Positions 1-11,438 of a stretch of DNA of 64,000 bases are shown piece after piece. The position numbers were made by a program, and so were the translations under genes. The stretch comes from Acipenser ruthenus (lineage: Eukaryota > Chordata > Actinopteri > Acipenseriformes > Acipenseridae). The stretch is from the NCBI RefSeq assembly GCF_902713425.1, contig NC_081217.1, positions 17,078,159-17,142,158 on the forward strand, in the 5' to 3' direction. Each line of letters starts with the position of its first letter. The first letter of the stretch is position 1. Under the pieces are notes generated by a model, which was not told the DNA's origin, searched no databases, and saw only the letters and a list, made by a program, of their open reading frames with translations.

Positions 1-134
1 TGATGGTGGTGCCACTTGCCAACTTAGCATGTTCTGCAGTGGTCCTGTTGAAATTGTAGGGGTTCCCAAGGACAAAAAATCACCACCTCAGAGAAGGAAA
101 TATGCCTTGGATCACTGCACATGAAGGTGAGTAC

Positions 135-3100
135 CTGTGGATCGGCGAGCCGCGCTGGGTCTGGGTAGAGGTAGAAGATGATCCCATCCACAGCTCCAGG
201 CAGAGTGAGTCCACGGATTAGCAGGACAGCCAGCATCAGGTAGGGGAACGTGGCCGTGAAGTACACCTGTGGGAATGGAAAAGACATAAAGGTAACATCT
301 ACAGTAGGCTGGTTTCACTTAAGGACCAGAATCTCAGTTCTCTGCAGCCCATGTAAGCAACAGATTCTTACCTTTCCTGTGGATTTGACTCCCTTCCAGA
401 CACAGAAATAGCAGATAATCCAGCAAAGTAGGAGGCACAGCATCAGCTCCCAGTGCAGGCTGCCCACCTCCTCGATCCCACCAGATATACTCAGCACCCG
501 CCTCCTAAAGAGCAAATGAGTCAGGGAGGTGGTACCGCACACATTAATTACTACTACAGTGGTTATCAGTGTTTCTCCAGGCGCCCTGTGTTACTTACTC
601 CCAGAACTCTGTGGCCGGTGATGTAGCATTTTCTGGGATCGTCCCATTGGATGTGACATTATGCTTATCAAATTCCACACAGGTACCTAAGAGTCACAGG
701 GAATGATAAAACAGATTAATTTTGTAAAGAAGGATGACATTCATCCACAGTCCCTGACTTGGAAACCTCTACAAAAACCAAAGCTGCAAAGCTATCAATT
801 AGCACCTCTGTGTGTTTCTCCATTAGCAGATTGAGTTGCACTCCCATAAGCCACAATTGCCAGTGAAAGGGCAAAAAAGACAGTTATGTTTAATAAAATA
901 ACATTAAAAAAAATAAATTAATAAATTCTGTAAACTTAGACTGAGGCATTTCCCATTCCTGTGGTTGACTGTGTTCCAGGATCCCCTCTGTTGGAGTACC
1001 TGTATTCCAGGTGTTTCTACAGCTAGCCCAGGGAAGCTCCCAGCTGAAGGAGTGGAACAGGTAAAAGAGAGCCCAAGCCTGGATGATGATGTAGTTTACA
1101 ACACTGTAGCCAATAATCACCTGGCTGGCATATCCAATACCTGAAAAGGTAGAGAGAGACAAGGCTCCATTAATTAGTGATTTTATTCAGGATTACAACA
1201 TTGATATTCTGTCTTTAACTGAAACATGGCTTGGACCGAATGGCAATGTTTCCCTGATTGAGGCTTCTCTAACTATTCTTTTTTTTCCAGAAAGCTCACT
1301 CTGCTGGGTGGGGAGGTGGACTTGTTATTGTTTTCCGTGGTGATCTTAGAATCAAACAGGAAATTGTTGAAGGTTATTCATCATTACAAGTTGTAACCTT
1401 GACATTAAACAGTTCATTACCTGTTCATATTGTAATTATTTATTGACCACTGTAACACAGCAGGGATTAAAATCCTCCCTGCAGAAAACATGTGCGTATG
1501 CACATTTGTGTTAATTGTTTTATTGTTAATTATCTCCTGCACCTGGTAGTAATTATAAATTAGAACCAAGTGCAGGGTATTTAAGAGGTGCAGTCAGTCT
1601 GCACAGGGCTGCTGTGTGAAGAGGCTGCTTGCGAGTGTGTGAAAGAACGAACGAACGAACGAAAGAACGAACGAACGAAAGAAAGAACGAACGAAAGAAA
1701 GAACGAACGAAAGAACGAACGAATGAAAGAACGAGCGAAAGAAAGAACGAACGAAAGAAAGAAAGAACGAACGAACGAACGAAAGAACGAACGAACGAAC
1801 GAACGAACGAACGAACGAAAGAAAGAAAGAACGAACGAACGAACGAACGAAAGAAAGAAAGAAAGAACGAACGAACGAACGAACGAAAGAAAGAAAGAAA
1901 GAACGAACGAACGAACGAAAGAACGAACGAACGAACGAACGAACGAACGAACGAAAGAAAGAAAGAACGAACGAACGAACGAACGAAAGAAAGAAAGAAC
2001 GAACGAATGAACGAAAGAAAGAAAGAAAGAACGAACGAAAGAAAGAACGAACAAAAGAAAGAACAAACGAAAGAAAGAACGAACGAAAGAACGAAAGAAA
2101 GAACGAACGAAAGAACGAACGAAAGAACGAACGAAAGAACGAACGAAAGAAAGAACGAACGAAAGAACGAACGAACGAACGAAAGAACGAACGAAAGAGC
2201 GAACGAAAGAACGAACGAAAGAGCGAACGAACGAAAGAAAGAACGAACGAAAGAACGAAAGAAAGAACGAACGAAAGAACGAACGAACGAACGAACGAAA
2301 GAACGAACGAAAGAGCGAACGAAAGAACGAACGAAAGAGCGAACGAACGAAAGAAAGAACGAACGAAAGAACGAAAGAAAGAACGAACGAAAGAACGAAC
2401 GAAAGAACAAACGAAAGAAAGAACGAACGAAAGAACGAACGAACGAAAGAACGAACGAAAGAACGAACGAACGAAAGAACGAACGAACGAAAGAACGAAC
2501 GAACAAAAGAACGAACGAAAGAGTGGGTGAGAGGGTGAGAGAGACCTGTTAGTGTTTTTGTGTTAAACTGTGTTTATTTTGTTTTGGTTTGTGTTACAGG
2601 GAAACAGCTTAGCTGTCCTGTTTTATAGTTAGGTTCCGTCCTGTGTGTTAGTTCTTGCTCAAAAAAGAGCCAGGTGTTTGTTTTGTTTATTTTGTTTGTT
2701 GGTTTAATAAATAGCGCGTCGGCGCCCTTAAAACTCCACTTCTTGTGTCTGTGTCTGCTTTTAAAGGGGCAACGAACGACTGTGCGTGCCGGCTGGTTTA
2801 CACCACCCAAGTCAAACCCGCTATTTCTGACTGAATTTGGGGATCTGCTATCTATAGTGACAGTCAAATATGATAGGATTCTTTTATTGGGTGATTTTAA
2901 CCTTTAAGTTGACATTGATTCTGATTCTAACTCTGAGTTTTTGCGGCTACTGGATTCCTTAGATTATATCCTGCATGTCAAAGGTCCTACACATAATCGT
3001 GGCCATACTAGATTGTCATATTATTCTAATTGAAACAAATACAAATTATCCTGGATTTCATTTTACTACCCTAGATAAATTAATTAATCCTTCCACTAAT

Positions 3101-4741
3101 AGTGCTACCCTTGACATTGGCTCCTCTCACAGCTGCAATGACTTTTATATACATTTTATATACAATACATTTCTTTAAAAACAAAATACTAGACATCAGA
3201 AATGAGATTCCACAGACCCCTTCTATTAAGGAAGACTCCAGCACAATTTTACCAACTACACCTATTAAGGCTACTATGGGGGCTTTTTCTTTGATTACCT
3301 TACAGGAACTGACAGAGCTAGTTCAACATATGAGCGCTACTACATGCTCTCTTAATCCTATTCCTACAAAGCTATTAAACTATGTTCTTGGTGTTATTAA
3401 TACCCACGTTTTAAATATTATAAATGGTTCACTTTCCTCCAGTATAGATCCCTCAGCACTTAAGGTATCTGTGGTAAAGCTTAAGAAACACAATTTGGAC
3501 CCTAAGTCCTCAATAACTATAGGCCAATCTCCAACCTACCATTCTTAGATAAGGTTCTAGAGAGAGTTGATGCAATTCAATTACAAACAATTCTAACTGT
3601 TAATGGTATATTCAAGAAGTTTCAGTCTGGTTTTCGTGCTGCACATAGCAGCGAGACGGCCCTTGTCAGAGTTATGAATGATCTGCTGATAAGCTCTGAC
3701 TCTGGCTTTCCATCAGTATTAATTCTTCTTGATCTAAGCGCTGCCTTTGATACTGCAGACCATTCCATCCTACTGAATCGTCTTGAAAGCACAGTGGGAC
3801 TGTCTGGCCTTGTCCTATCCTGGTTCAAATCTTATCTTTCTGATAGGTTTCAGTTTGTCTCTATTGGGGGGGGGGGGGGGGGGGCACCCAGCTATATTTG
3901 TCCCTAAAGCCAGGAATTTACTCTGCCTGGGTGTTATTAGCTATTTGCCTTTCAGACATCAAGCATTGGATGTGACAGAATTTTCTAATGTTGAATTCAG
4001 ATAAAACAGAGGTCATGCTAGTGGGATCACAGAACCAACTAAAAGGAAATGTGGGATTACATGAGCTCGACCCTTGCAGTCTCTCATCAAAACTTAAACT
4101 AGAAATTAAGAGTTTGGGAGTCATCTTTGATCCTGATCATTTGAGACTCATATTAGAGAAGTTTCTAAAGTATCTTTTTACTATTTGAGAAATATAGCCA
4201 AACTTAGACCAATTATTTCTATATCTGATGCTGAGAGACTAATGCATGCCTCTGTATCATCTAGAATTGATTATTGTAATGCGCTTTTTTTTGGTTTCCC
4301 AAAACGTGTGGTATCACACTTGTAGCTTGTACAGAATACCGCCGCTAGAATTCTGACTACAACCAGGAAAAGTGAACATATAACCCCTGTTTTGGCCTCT
4401 TTACACTGGCTCCCTGTGCAGTATAGAATTGATTTTAAGATTTTGCTGTTAACTTACAAGGCCCTGAATGGATTAGCACCTAGTTATTTGCAGGAGTTAC
4501 AAAAGCAAAACAGAATGTAGCTCAGAAATTATGGAATGCTCTGCGTTCGTTTGTCAGGGAAGCTGGGACCGTTACAGTTTTCAAGTCAAGACTAAAAACG
4601 TACTTTTATAAAATGGCTTTCTTATCTTAGTTAGTTTTAATGCAACTTTTAATGCCGCTTTTGTGTTATTATTACTATTTTGTATTACTATTGTACAGTG
4701 CTTTGCAATACCTTTGTATAAAAAGTGTTATATAAATGCAA

Positions 4742-4780
<39 letters not shown>

Positions 4781-5384
4781 AGAGGAGAAACAAAGATTAA
4801 CTTCCAGTTCTAACTGGGAAGCATCATAAATATAGTAACTCAACAACAGCTATAAGGGAATCCAGGATATTACACAAAATCACACCCTTATAGTTACAGT
4901 TACAATTCCAGTTCTTTTATGAACTGTAATCTTTACACTCGCCTTCAAAGAGGGGGCAGATTCTCCTCCAGGCGGTGATGCCCCCCTGGCTGGTGTACTG
5001 CCCCAGAGCCGTCTCCAGGAGGAACAGAGGTATCCCGCAGAACACCAGGAACAGCAGGTAGGGAATCAAGAACACACCTGTTTGATGAAGTGTGAGAGGT
5101 CAAATATGCACTGCCATGCTGTAATAAATAACCCCTTTTAGACTTCTTTGGCATGCAGGCACAATGACATAAATATTTTATCACCCACCTCCTCCGTTTT
5201 TGTAGCACAGGTACGGGAACCTCCACAAGTTTCCCAGCCCGATAATCTGCCCAGCAGCAGCCAGGATGAACTCTGTTTTGCTTGTCCATTGGCCCCTCGC
5301 CTGTATTTTCACCCTCTTCTTTACAGGGCTGCGCAGCTGGTCTGCGAGACCATAGTTAACTTCTTCCTGAAGCTCACACTCCAT
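135..5384 (-). CDS. SLC6-family Na+/Cl--dependent transporter, GABA/betaine/taurine group (5' part, continues past left edge)
   Basis: Six minus-strand exons join in frame: 5189-5384, 4943-5077, 1000-1140, 599-686, 372-504 and 135-266 (275 codons). The first ATG is at 5384 (MECELQEE). Exon 1 ends in the SLC6 TM1 signature [20 protein letters not shown]. Exon 2 carries [15 protein letters not shown] and [12 protein letters not shown]. Exon 3 gives GIGYASQVI and AWALFYLF. Exon 4 encodes the extracellular loop with NVT, NGT and NAT glycosylation sequons. Exons 5 and 6 carry KGVKSTGK and [11 protein letters not shown]...LTLPGA, as in GAT2/BGT1/TauT proteins. The family imports GABA, betaine or taurine with Na+ and Cl- at the plasma membrane. 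Substrate cannot be assigned without TM6-TM8, which lie outside the window. Intron 2 uses a GC donor (GAAG/GCGAGT) and contains an L2 LINE plus a solo LTR. Compared with relatives, one valine codon of STGKVVYF seems absent at the exon 5/6 junction. Confidence 0.9.
1451..2802 (+). mobile_element. Solo LTR of an LTR retrotransposon/retrovirus-like element
   Basis: The segment begins TGTAACAC and ends GTTTACA, giving TG...CA ends with an imperfect short inverted repeat. It is flanked by a 4-bp direct repeat CCAC (1447-1450 and 2803-2806), and the host LINE picks up directly beyond it. A TATA-like box (GTATTTAAGAG, about 1578) and a poly(A) signal (AATAAA, about 2706) fit U3-R-U5 order on the plus strand. 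No internal coding region is present, so this is a solo LTR left by recombination. Most of the stretch between the TATA-like box and the poly(A) signal is the tetranucleotide tract listed separately. The family (Gypsy or retroviral) cannot be told without an internal region. It is younger than the LINE it interrupts. Confidence 0.7.
1641..2523 (+). repeat. Tetranucleotide tract (GAAC/GAAA)n, about 0.88 kb
   Basis: The tract is a nearly pure purine-rich mixture of GAAC and GAAA units with occasional GAGC, GAAT and CAAA variants, lying inside the solo LTR. Because the unit is 4 bp, the tract has long open frames on both strands (NER/KER-type repeats on plus, RSF/LSF-type on minus). These are composition artefacts, not genes. 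Confidence 0.95.
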
Positions 5385-5790
5385 CCTGCCTGCAGTGTTA
5401 TAGACTACATATGAATTTCTATCCACCTGCTACCAACCTGTCATTCTAATTTGCCTTCTGTCAGCACCAGAGGCTCAAATGAAAAGCAGATTGGTTGTGA
5501 CTCGCCACTGTTTTACATTTTTTGACAGTTGCAAAATTATCACTTTTTTAAATAACATTAATATTATTGTTAACCTTTTCATTGCTGTTTAGTGGAATCT
5601 AAAATATATATGCAATGCAATGCAATACTGTGCAATGCATGGCCCTAGAGCAAAAGGAGAACGTAAGATTCCCCCCATCCCCAAAAACTATTTATTGAAC
5701 ATACACAAGAGAAATGACACAAGAAGCGTTGGAATAGGAGAAATGTAATTTCATAGTTCAATTTTGGATCTAGTAGTGTATAATGTCAAT
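4799..5790. repeat. Segmental duplication, proximal (intact) copy
   Basis: This block holds SLC6 exons 1 and 2 plus upstream sequence. It matches 7182-8710 over the exons, the flank left of exon 2 (CAACAACAGCTATA..GGGAATCCAGG) and the flank right of exon 1 (TGCAATGCATGGCC and ATTTCATAGTTCAATT...GGATCTAGTAGTGTATAATG). In this copy the intron between the two exons is only 111 bp. Confidence 0.8.
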
Positions 5791-6410
5791 GCAGGGTAAA
5801 CTACTGTATAATTTGCTTTTTTAATGTAAAGCTATGTCCAGCAGTTTAAGATGTTTTACAGGAAAGGCGCTATATAAAAATAAAATTGACTGATCGTGCC
5901 CTAGAGAAATGCCATATGGCTGTCATTGGCATCAGTCTACTCATATTGTGCTTCAAGCATTTAAACTAGTTCTGTCACACATGGGTATATATAAGACCAT
6001 TTTCTTGCTCACAATCTGGGTACAGAACTGCTCAGTTTCTGCATCGCTATCTCTTTGTCCAGAGTTCTTCAGCCTTCCCATGCAAATGCGACCTTCAGTT
6101 TTAATATGGCCAGTAAATTGTAACCATTTACAGTATATACAACAGAAGTTTAGTTCTGTAAGAAAGGTTTTCTGCTTCCGACCGCCAGAGTCAGACTGCA
6201 GTGGAGTTGTAATCTGAGAGAAATATGGCTTTGCATTGTTGTGTGTCCGATTCTCGATGTGATCCCGAGAACAAAATAATATTTTCATCGCTTTCTCAAA
6301 GAAGCAGAGATGAGAAAAGAGTGGGTGCAGAAAAGAAGAGACATCAGTCTTAATTTCCAGGTACATAACAAGAATCATCCAGTTTAGCGATGTATCTTCA
6401 CATAACAATA
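5791..6410. other. No gene seen
   Basis: AT-rich spacer between the two SLC6 exon-1/2 copies. Open frames here show no recognisable protein or splice-supported exon. Confidence 0.5.
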
Positions 6411-6645
6411 TTATTAATATTTATTTCTTAGCAGATGTCCTTATCCAGAGCGACTTACAATTGTTACAAGATATCACATTATTTTTACATACAATTACCC
6501 ATTTATACAGTTGGGTCTAGGCTGCAATCTAGGTAAAGTACCTTGCTCAAGGGTACAACAGCAGTGTCCCCGACCGGGGATTGAACCCACGACCCTCCGG
6601 TCAAGAGTCCAGAGCCCTAACCACTACTCCACACTGCGGCCCCAT
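6411..6645 (-). mobile_element. tRNA-derived SINE (family A), full length
   Basis: On the minus strand it begins with a tRNA-like head (GTGTGGAGTAGTGGTTAGGG as A box, GGGTTCAATCCC as B box). It runs through GAGCAAGGTACTTTACCTAG to the tail TAAGTCGCTCTGGATAAGGA, then AT-rich sequence. The same family occurs at 30138-30394 and 34566-34798. Confidence 0.85.
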
Positions 6646-6649
6646 ATGA

Positions 6650-7181
6650 GAAATTTCACCTTGTTCTTGGTGCAGGTCGCTGTGTAGTTTAACTTCTTAT
6701 TTAAAAATGGTTAATGTTTTATAAATAAATCCATATACATAACTGATATAGTAAATTATACTTTGTAAATTATATAGTGTGTGCAATCCTGTAGTGTAAT
6801 AATCCCACGTCTTTTTTGGGATTCAGAAATATATATTCTCTACAAAAGCTGAGAGACGAATGTGCCAAGCCCCTATAATACTGATTATAAACCCTATATT
6901 CTTACAGTATGCTAACTGAGACAACCACATCAAATTCTCCATGTCAGCATCATGAATGCTTCACCAAACAAATGTTTAGGTAGAAAAGGAGTACATAAAA
7001 AAACACACTGTCTTCTACTGTGGTCTTGCTTTCATTATGACACTAACACAAAATAGGTTAAGACTACATGATATAAGCATGGGAAAAAGCATCGTAAACT
7101 GCAACATTACTGTGTAAATTTACTGTGATAAACTATGGGGGTGCCAGACAGATAGATAGGCAGTATTGTACAAAATAATAA
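6650..7181. other. No gene seen
   Basis: AT-rich intergenic DNA between a SINE and the distal SLC6 exon copy. No coding or RNA feature recognised. Confidence 0.45.
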
Positions 7182-8710
7182 CTTCATGTTCTAACTGGGA
7201 AACAACACAAATATAGTAACTCAACAACAGCTATAGGGGAATCCAGGTTATTACACCAAATCACACCCTTATAGTTACAGTTACAATTACAGTTCTTTTA
7301 TGAACTGTAATCTTTACACTCGCCTTCAAAGAGGGGGCAGATTCTCCTCCAGGCGGTGATGCTCCCCTGGCTGGTGTACTGCCCCAGAGCCGTCTCCAGG
7401 AGGAACAGAGGTATCCCGCAGAACACCAGGAACAGCAGGTAGGGAATCAAGAACACACCTGTTTGATGAAACAATGCAAGATAAAACATTGTATTAACTC
7501 CCACAATGTATAAATCCCACTTTTAATAGTTGGCCGCTTACTAGGACATAGTAGGTGGTAGTTAGTGTTCTGAAATATTTAGTTTTAGTAGACTTCTGTA
7601 TTTACTATTTTAATTAAAATAAGTTAAAGCAAAATTCTGTTATAAATTGTAGTATGTATTGTAGAATACAGCATACATTCTGATACATAAATATACGTAG
7701 TATACAAAAATATTTACAACCACAGTATACAACAAATTACTGCATTTTACAGAAAATTACAAAAAGTTACTAAATTGCAGTATTTAGTGCAGAATGCTGT
7801 TGTACGTGACAACACTTTGTTTGATATGTTACATTGTTTGATATATAACATCATTTGTATATCACTCTGCTCCATTGCCAAGAATAGTCAAAGAATGTAT
7901 GTTCTAATGGAATCTAATTTGTACTAATTTCCATATTTTAGAAGATGACTTTGAATCACTAAACTAACAACCTAATGTTTAAACACATAATTACAAACAT
8001 AAGTACTGTATGGTATATTTTTTATAAGGAGTTGGGTCTTTCTGTAATGGATGTAGCCAGTAAATTGTCCGTCACCTTTTATGGTCTCTAAATTTACACA
8101 TTTATAAAACAGAAAAAGATTTGGACCATATTAACTGTGCTTTTTCAACTGTATCTGTGAAGTATTTCATTTCATGCAGTAACATACCAGTTAAAAACAG
8201 ACTCATATTTCTTTATTAAAAATATTCATGTAAGCAGGCATAAGAAAATGTTGACACCCACCTCCTCCGTTTTTGTAGCACAGGTACGGGAACCTCCACA
8301 CGTTTCCCAGCCTGACAATCTGCCCATCAGCAGCCAGGATGACCTCTGTTTTGCTTGCCCACTGGCCCCTCACCTGTATTTTCACCCTCTTCTGTGCTGC
8401 TGGTCTATGAGACCATGGTTAACTCCATCCTGCCTGCAGTGTTATAGACTACATACATGTTTTTATCCACCTGCTACCAACCTGTCATTCTAATTTGCCT
8501 TCTGTCAGCACCAGAGGCTCAAATGAAAAGCAGATTGGTTGTCATATACAATACTGTGCAATGCATGGCCTTAGAGCAAAGGAGAAAGTACGATTCCCCC
8601 CATCCCCAAAAACTATTTACTGAACATACACAAGAGAAGCGCTGCAATAGGAGAAATGTAATTTCATAGTTCAATTGTGGATCTAGTAGTGTATAATGTC
8701 AATGCATTCT
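7182..8710 (-). pseudogene. Duplicated, decayed exons 1-2 of the SLC6 transporter
   Basis: Exon 2 copy (about 7326-7460) still reads [15 protein letters not shown] and [18 protein letters not shown] and keeps the GC-type donor context. Exon 1 copy (about 8263-8385) reads [20 protein letters not shown] then [20 protein letters not shown]. The TM1 motif GLGN has become RLGN, in the segment that binds Na+ and substrate in this family, and an Ala has become Asp. The upstream part that encodes the initiator in the proximal copy has small deletions and no in-frame ATG is visible. The intron between the two exon copies is about 800 bp rather than 111 bp. I infer a dead partial tandem duplication. 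Use as an alternative 5' end is possible but unlikely. Confidence 0.75.
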
Positions 8711-10150
8711 GAATAAAAAACAAATATTAGCCTGTACATAAACATACTGTTTGTGGTATATGGTGGTTATATAGGGTGTCCCATGAATCATAACCACATT
8801 TAATGTGAATTCAGCACAACGGCAGAAGATTCAAAACACAGAGGTAACTTTATACAATAGTCAATAGTTTCATGCAAAGCTTCAACATCGATGCTGAGCC
8901 AATCTAGTTTTGCATTTCTACAGTCTCCCCTGCCAGCTTCCTAGTGCGTGCCGGGGTACCTGCCTCGACTCCACTTCTGACAACAATGTAGCGACGCTGT
9001 GCTGGGTTTCCAGCGGCCAAGTTCTGGGCCAATCTAGATTTGCCCGATCGGACACGGGCGAGTGCCAAAAAAAGTCTCTCTTAATGTCATCAATATTGAA
9101 GACACTGGGAAAGACTTCTGTCAATTAACTCACAGCGTTGACTGGCTCTACACACTTTCATCACAACAGGTTCTTTCACCTGTACCTTCTGATTATTGTA
9201 AATGTCTTGTGTAAAGATCAGCGAGTGTTTCCGAGTGTCTCTCTCTGCAGTAGGTGCCCCCCCTCCGGTTTTGGGATGGGACAGTTTATACTGTTGGGAT
9301 GTTTTGGGACGGGTTTTGGGATGGGTCAGGGTATAATGCTGGGATGTTTTGGGATGGGTCAGGGTATAATAATGGGCTGGCATTGTCAAATGTTTGTTAT
9401 TGAAACAAGAAAAAAAAATTATGAAAAAGTTCCCCAAAGACTGTTGAAATGGGAGTATTTCTTAGGCACTGTAATTGAATGTGAAACTGATTAAGAGACC
9501 GAAGTGATGGCCCTGCGCCCCTTCTCTCCGGGAACGATGCGTCTCATCTCCGCAGTGCAAAAGAGGTACGTCAACAAGCTGCAATAAAATTCACTGTAGC
9601 CAGGATGCTGCCCAGAGCTCCTTGAATTTACTGTGGTTTATCTTCAGTAAGATAAGTGTATTTCACTGAATGGGAACAGAGTGCTGTAACTTAGGGCTGT
9701 ATATCACTCAGACCTTGAACAGTGTGACAGTGATTCACTTAGCATTTAAAGAATGCCTGTCATGTTTTATTATAGTCTTCCTCTTATATAGATATCTGTT
9801 TACAGTATATATGTATTTTACATTTAATTATTTCCAATGTTGTTTTAAAAAAAGACAAGATATGAAACGCATGGTCCCTGTTAGTTAAGGACTGTTTTGA
9901 GTATTTAATCCAAAGTTTTGTAAAATAAATGACTGCAGTTCGGCTCTGCCCAAGTTTTTGTCTCGTCTTTGTCCTTGTTATAAGATGGTGGGTTGTTGGA
10001 CTACCTGTTTAGTTTTTTCTTGCAATGAGGCCAGCATGCTGTTTATTAGCAGTTGTTGTGACCTGATTTGCCCATTTTTCTTTTAAGAATCCTTTGCTTC
10101 CTTGGATCACCTGATCAAGCATTCCAGCAGGAGGGGGGATCAATGGAGCC
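8711..10150. other. Spacer with an unassigned GC-rich block and a short minisatellite
   Basis: 8880-9120 is a GC-richer block (TGCCGGGGTACCTGCCTCGA, TAGCGACGCTGTGCTGGG, GCCCGATCGGACACGGGCGA) that looks like an unidentified repeat; two TGGGCCAATCTAG-like or GAGCCAATCTAG-like stretches about 130 bp apart frame part of it. 9270-9380 holds about three imperfect units of GGGATGGGTCAGGGTATAAT-type sequence. No gene is supported. Confidence 0.4.
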
Positions 10151-10154
10151 CGAC

Positions 10155-10361
10155 AGCTAGTGGCCAAAAGTTTTGCATCAGCCTATAGATTTAACTGGCT
10201 TCAGAAATTTGAATGAAACCTGCTGAATAATGTTACGTTAACATATTGAATTACATACCACGTTGTAGTTTTCCATATACTTAAAGAAAAACTGACAAAA
10301 ATGGAAAAATCAAACATGAAATACTGTACTACTAGTACGGCTTCCGGTAGACTTTTGCAAG

Positions 10362-10370
<9 letters not shown>
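10155..10370. mobile_element. Short interspersed repeat, candidate MITE (copy 1)
   Basis: Runs from GTGGCCAAAAGTTTTGCATC to GGCTTCCGGTAGACTTTTGC. A second copy at 28612-28850 shares GAATGAAACCTG, AATAATGTTACGTTA, TTGTAGTTTTCCATATACTTAA and ATGAAATACTGTACTACTA. The edges resemble ends of Tc1/mariner-type DNA transposons. No transposase is present. Family assignment is inference. Confidence 0.55.
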
Positions 10371-10393
<23 letters not shown>

Positions 10394-10656
10394 TAAATGA
10401 TGTCTCAATCCTAAAATTCCAGGTGATGCCATCGCTGTACAACAGTAAAATGATGAACAATAAAATGCAATAGAAATGTTTCCGTAGCGAGCCTCCGGAG
10501 GTGCGTAGCTGCTAACATTCCTCCTGCAATCAGGATTACAGCTTGGTATCTATGAAATCTTACAATGTTCAGTATTCCTGAGAGCAGGAAGTAATTTGTG
10601 GACAATGATGTAAGCAGGGCCAATACACAGCCTTGATTGTGCACTTGAGGACAGTT

Positions 10657-10744
10657 TATAAGACGCCTTGCCTGGGAATAACTCAACAGAACACAGCAAG
10701 AGAACCAGGCACCAGCAAACAGCACAAGGAAACCACCTGGAAAT
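10657..10744 (+). promoter_or_regulatory. mln: mln promoter TATA box and non-coding first exon
   Basis: A TATA box (TTTATAAG, core at 10657) is followed about 28 bp later by an untranslated exon. The exon ends at 10744 with a strong donor (AAAT/GTAAGT). The next splice partner is the coding exon with ATG at 11439. A non-coding first exon is known for motilin genes; the exact start site is inferred. Confidence 0.55.
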
Positions 10745-11438
10745 GTAAGTGCAGTCTGATTGTTTTTCAGCTTTCAATGTAGTGGCCTGTGTCTCACGGG
10801 TTTGCTAATGTAGTCACTACTAGCACAGGTGCGTCATTTCCAAGTAACTTAGTTTGTTTTACTTTCTTTCTAAAATATTTTCATTTAAAATGCTTTCTTG
10901 TGCTTTTACTGTGGTGAACTTTAAAAACAATACAATACGCCACTTTCTGTAAAAAAATAACAACACGTAAAGTTATAACATAGAACTTCTTACTGCAGCT
11001 CATTATATAATGCGTTCATTCACAATCATTCACTCACATGCATTCACTCACATGGGAGGAAGACGAAAAAAAAGTTATGAAACATTGATGGGAAATTTTA
11101 CCCACAAACAGTCAGCTGGCTTTAAAACAGTGGTGTTCCCAGCCTCAAGGCTTACATATTGAATTCTGTTGTTGAAATGCATGGGCTGTATACTCCTAAT
11201 TGTCATTAGCACAATTGTTTTCTGAAATACAAAAAACACCAATTAAACCTCTAAGACGAATAAGAAACAACTTAATACTTAAGTCTTGTTGTTAATTTCT
11301 GGTTTGGTAGCTTTATGGGGTGCGTTTCTCTTTCTGAAAACATTGTGCTAATGATTTCGAGTAAACAGCTTTGAGAATCCAGCCCAAAGACTCCTTGATG
11401 TGTTTCTTACGGACGCTGCTCTCCGTTGCAGTGACACG

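Larger units (their letters stand above)
1165..4781 (+). mobile_element. L2-clade LINE, degenerate, split by a solo LTR
   Basis: The left piece (about 1165-1450) encodes endonuclease-like sequence ([14 protein letters not shown]). The right piece (2803-4781) resumes with [10 protein letters not shown] and LLLGDFNL, then reverse transcriptase motifs ([26 protein letters not shown]), [13 protein letters not shown] and the typical L2 tail with [12 protein letters not shown]. It ends in an (AAAT)n tract at 4740-4781. The RT region jumps at a G-run (3867-3882) from the SYLSDRFQF region to the downstream SDIKHWM-like region, so the YADD active-site block is missing. Many stops and frame changes show it is dead. 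It sits in intron 2 of the SLC6 gene in the opposite orientation. Confidence 0.85.

Noticed and set aside
1-134. Possible seventh SLC6 exon at the left edge.
   Set aside because: The reading after the exon 6 donor does not match the WVDA.TQIFFS block; it is better explained as intron, with exon 7 outside the window.
1553-2552. Long open frames on both strands over the GAAC/GAAA tract (NER/KER and RSF/LSF repeats).
   Set aside because: They follow from a stop-free 4-bp repeat and have no non-repeat coding context.
9507-9590. Small ORF MALRPFSPGTMRLISAVQKR...
   Set aside because: Twenty-six codons, no family recognised, no splice or promoter context.
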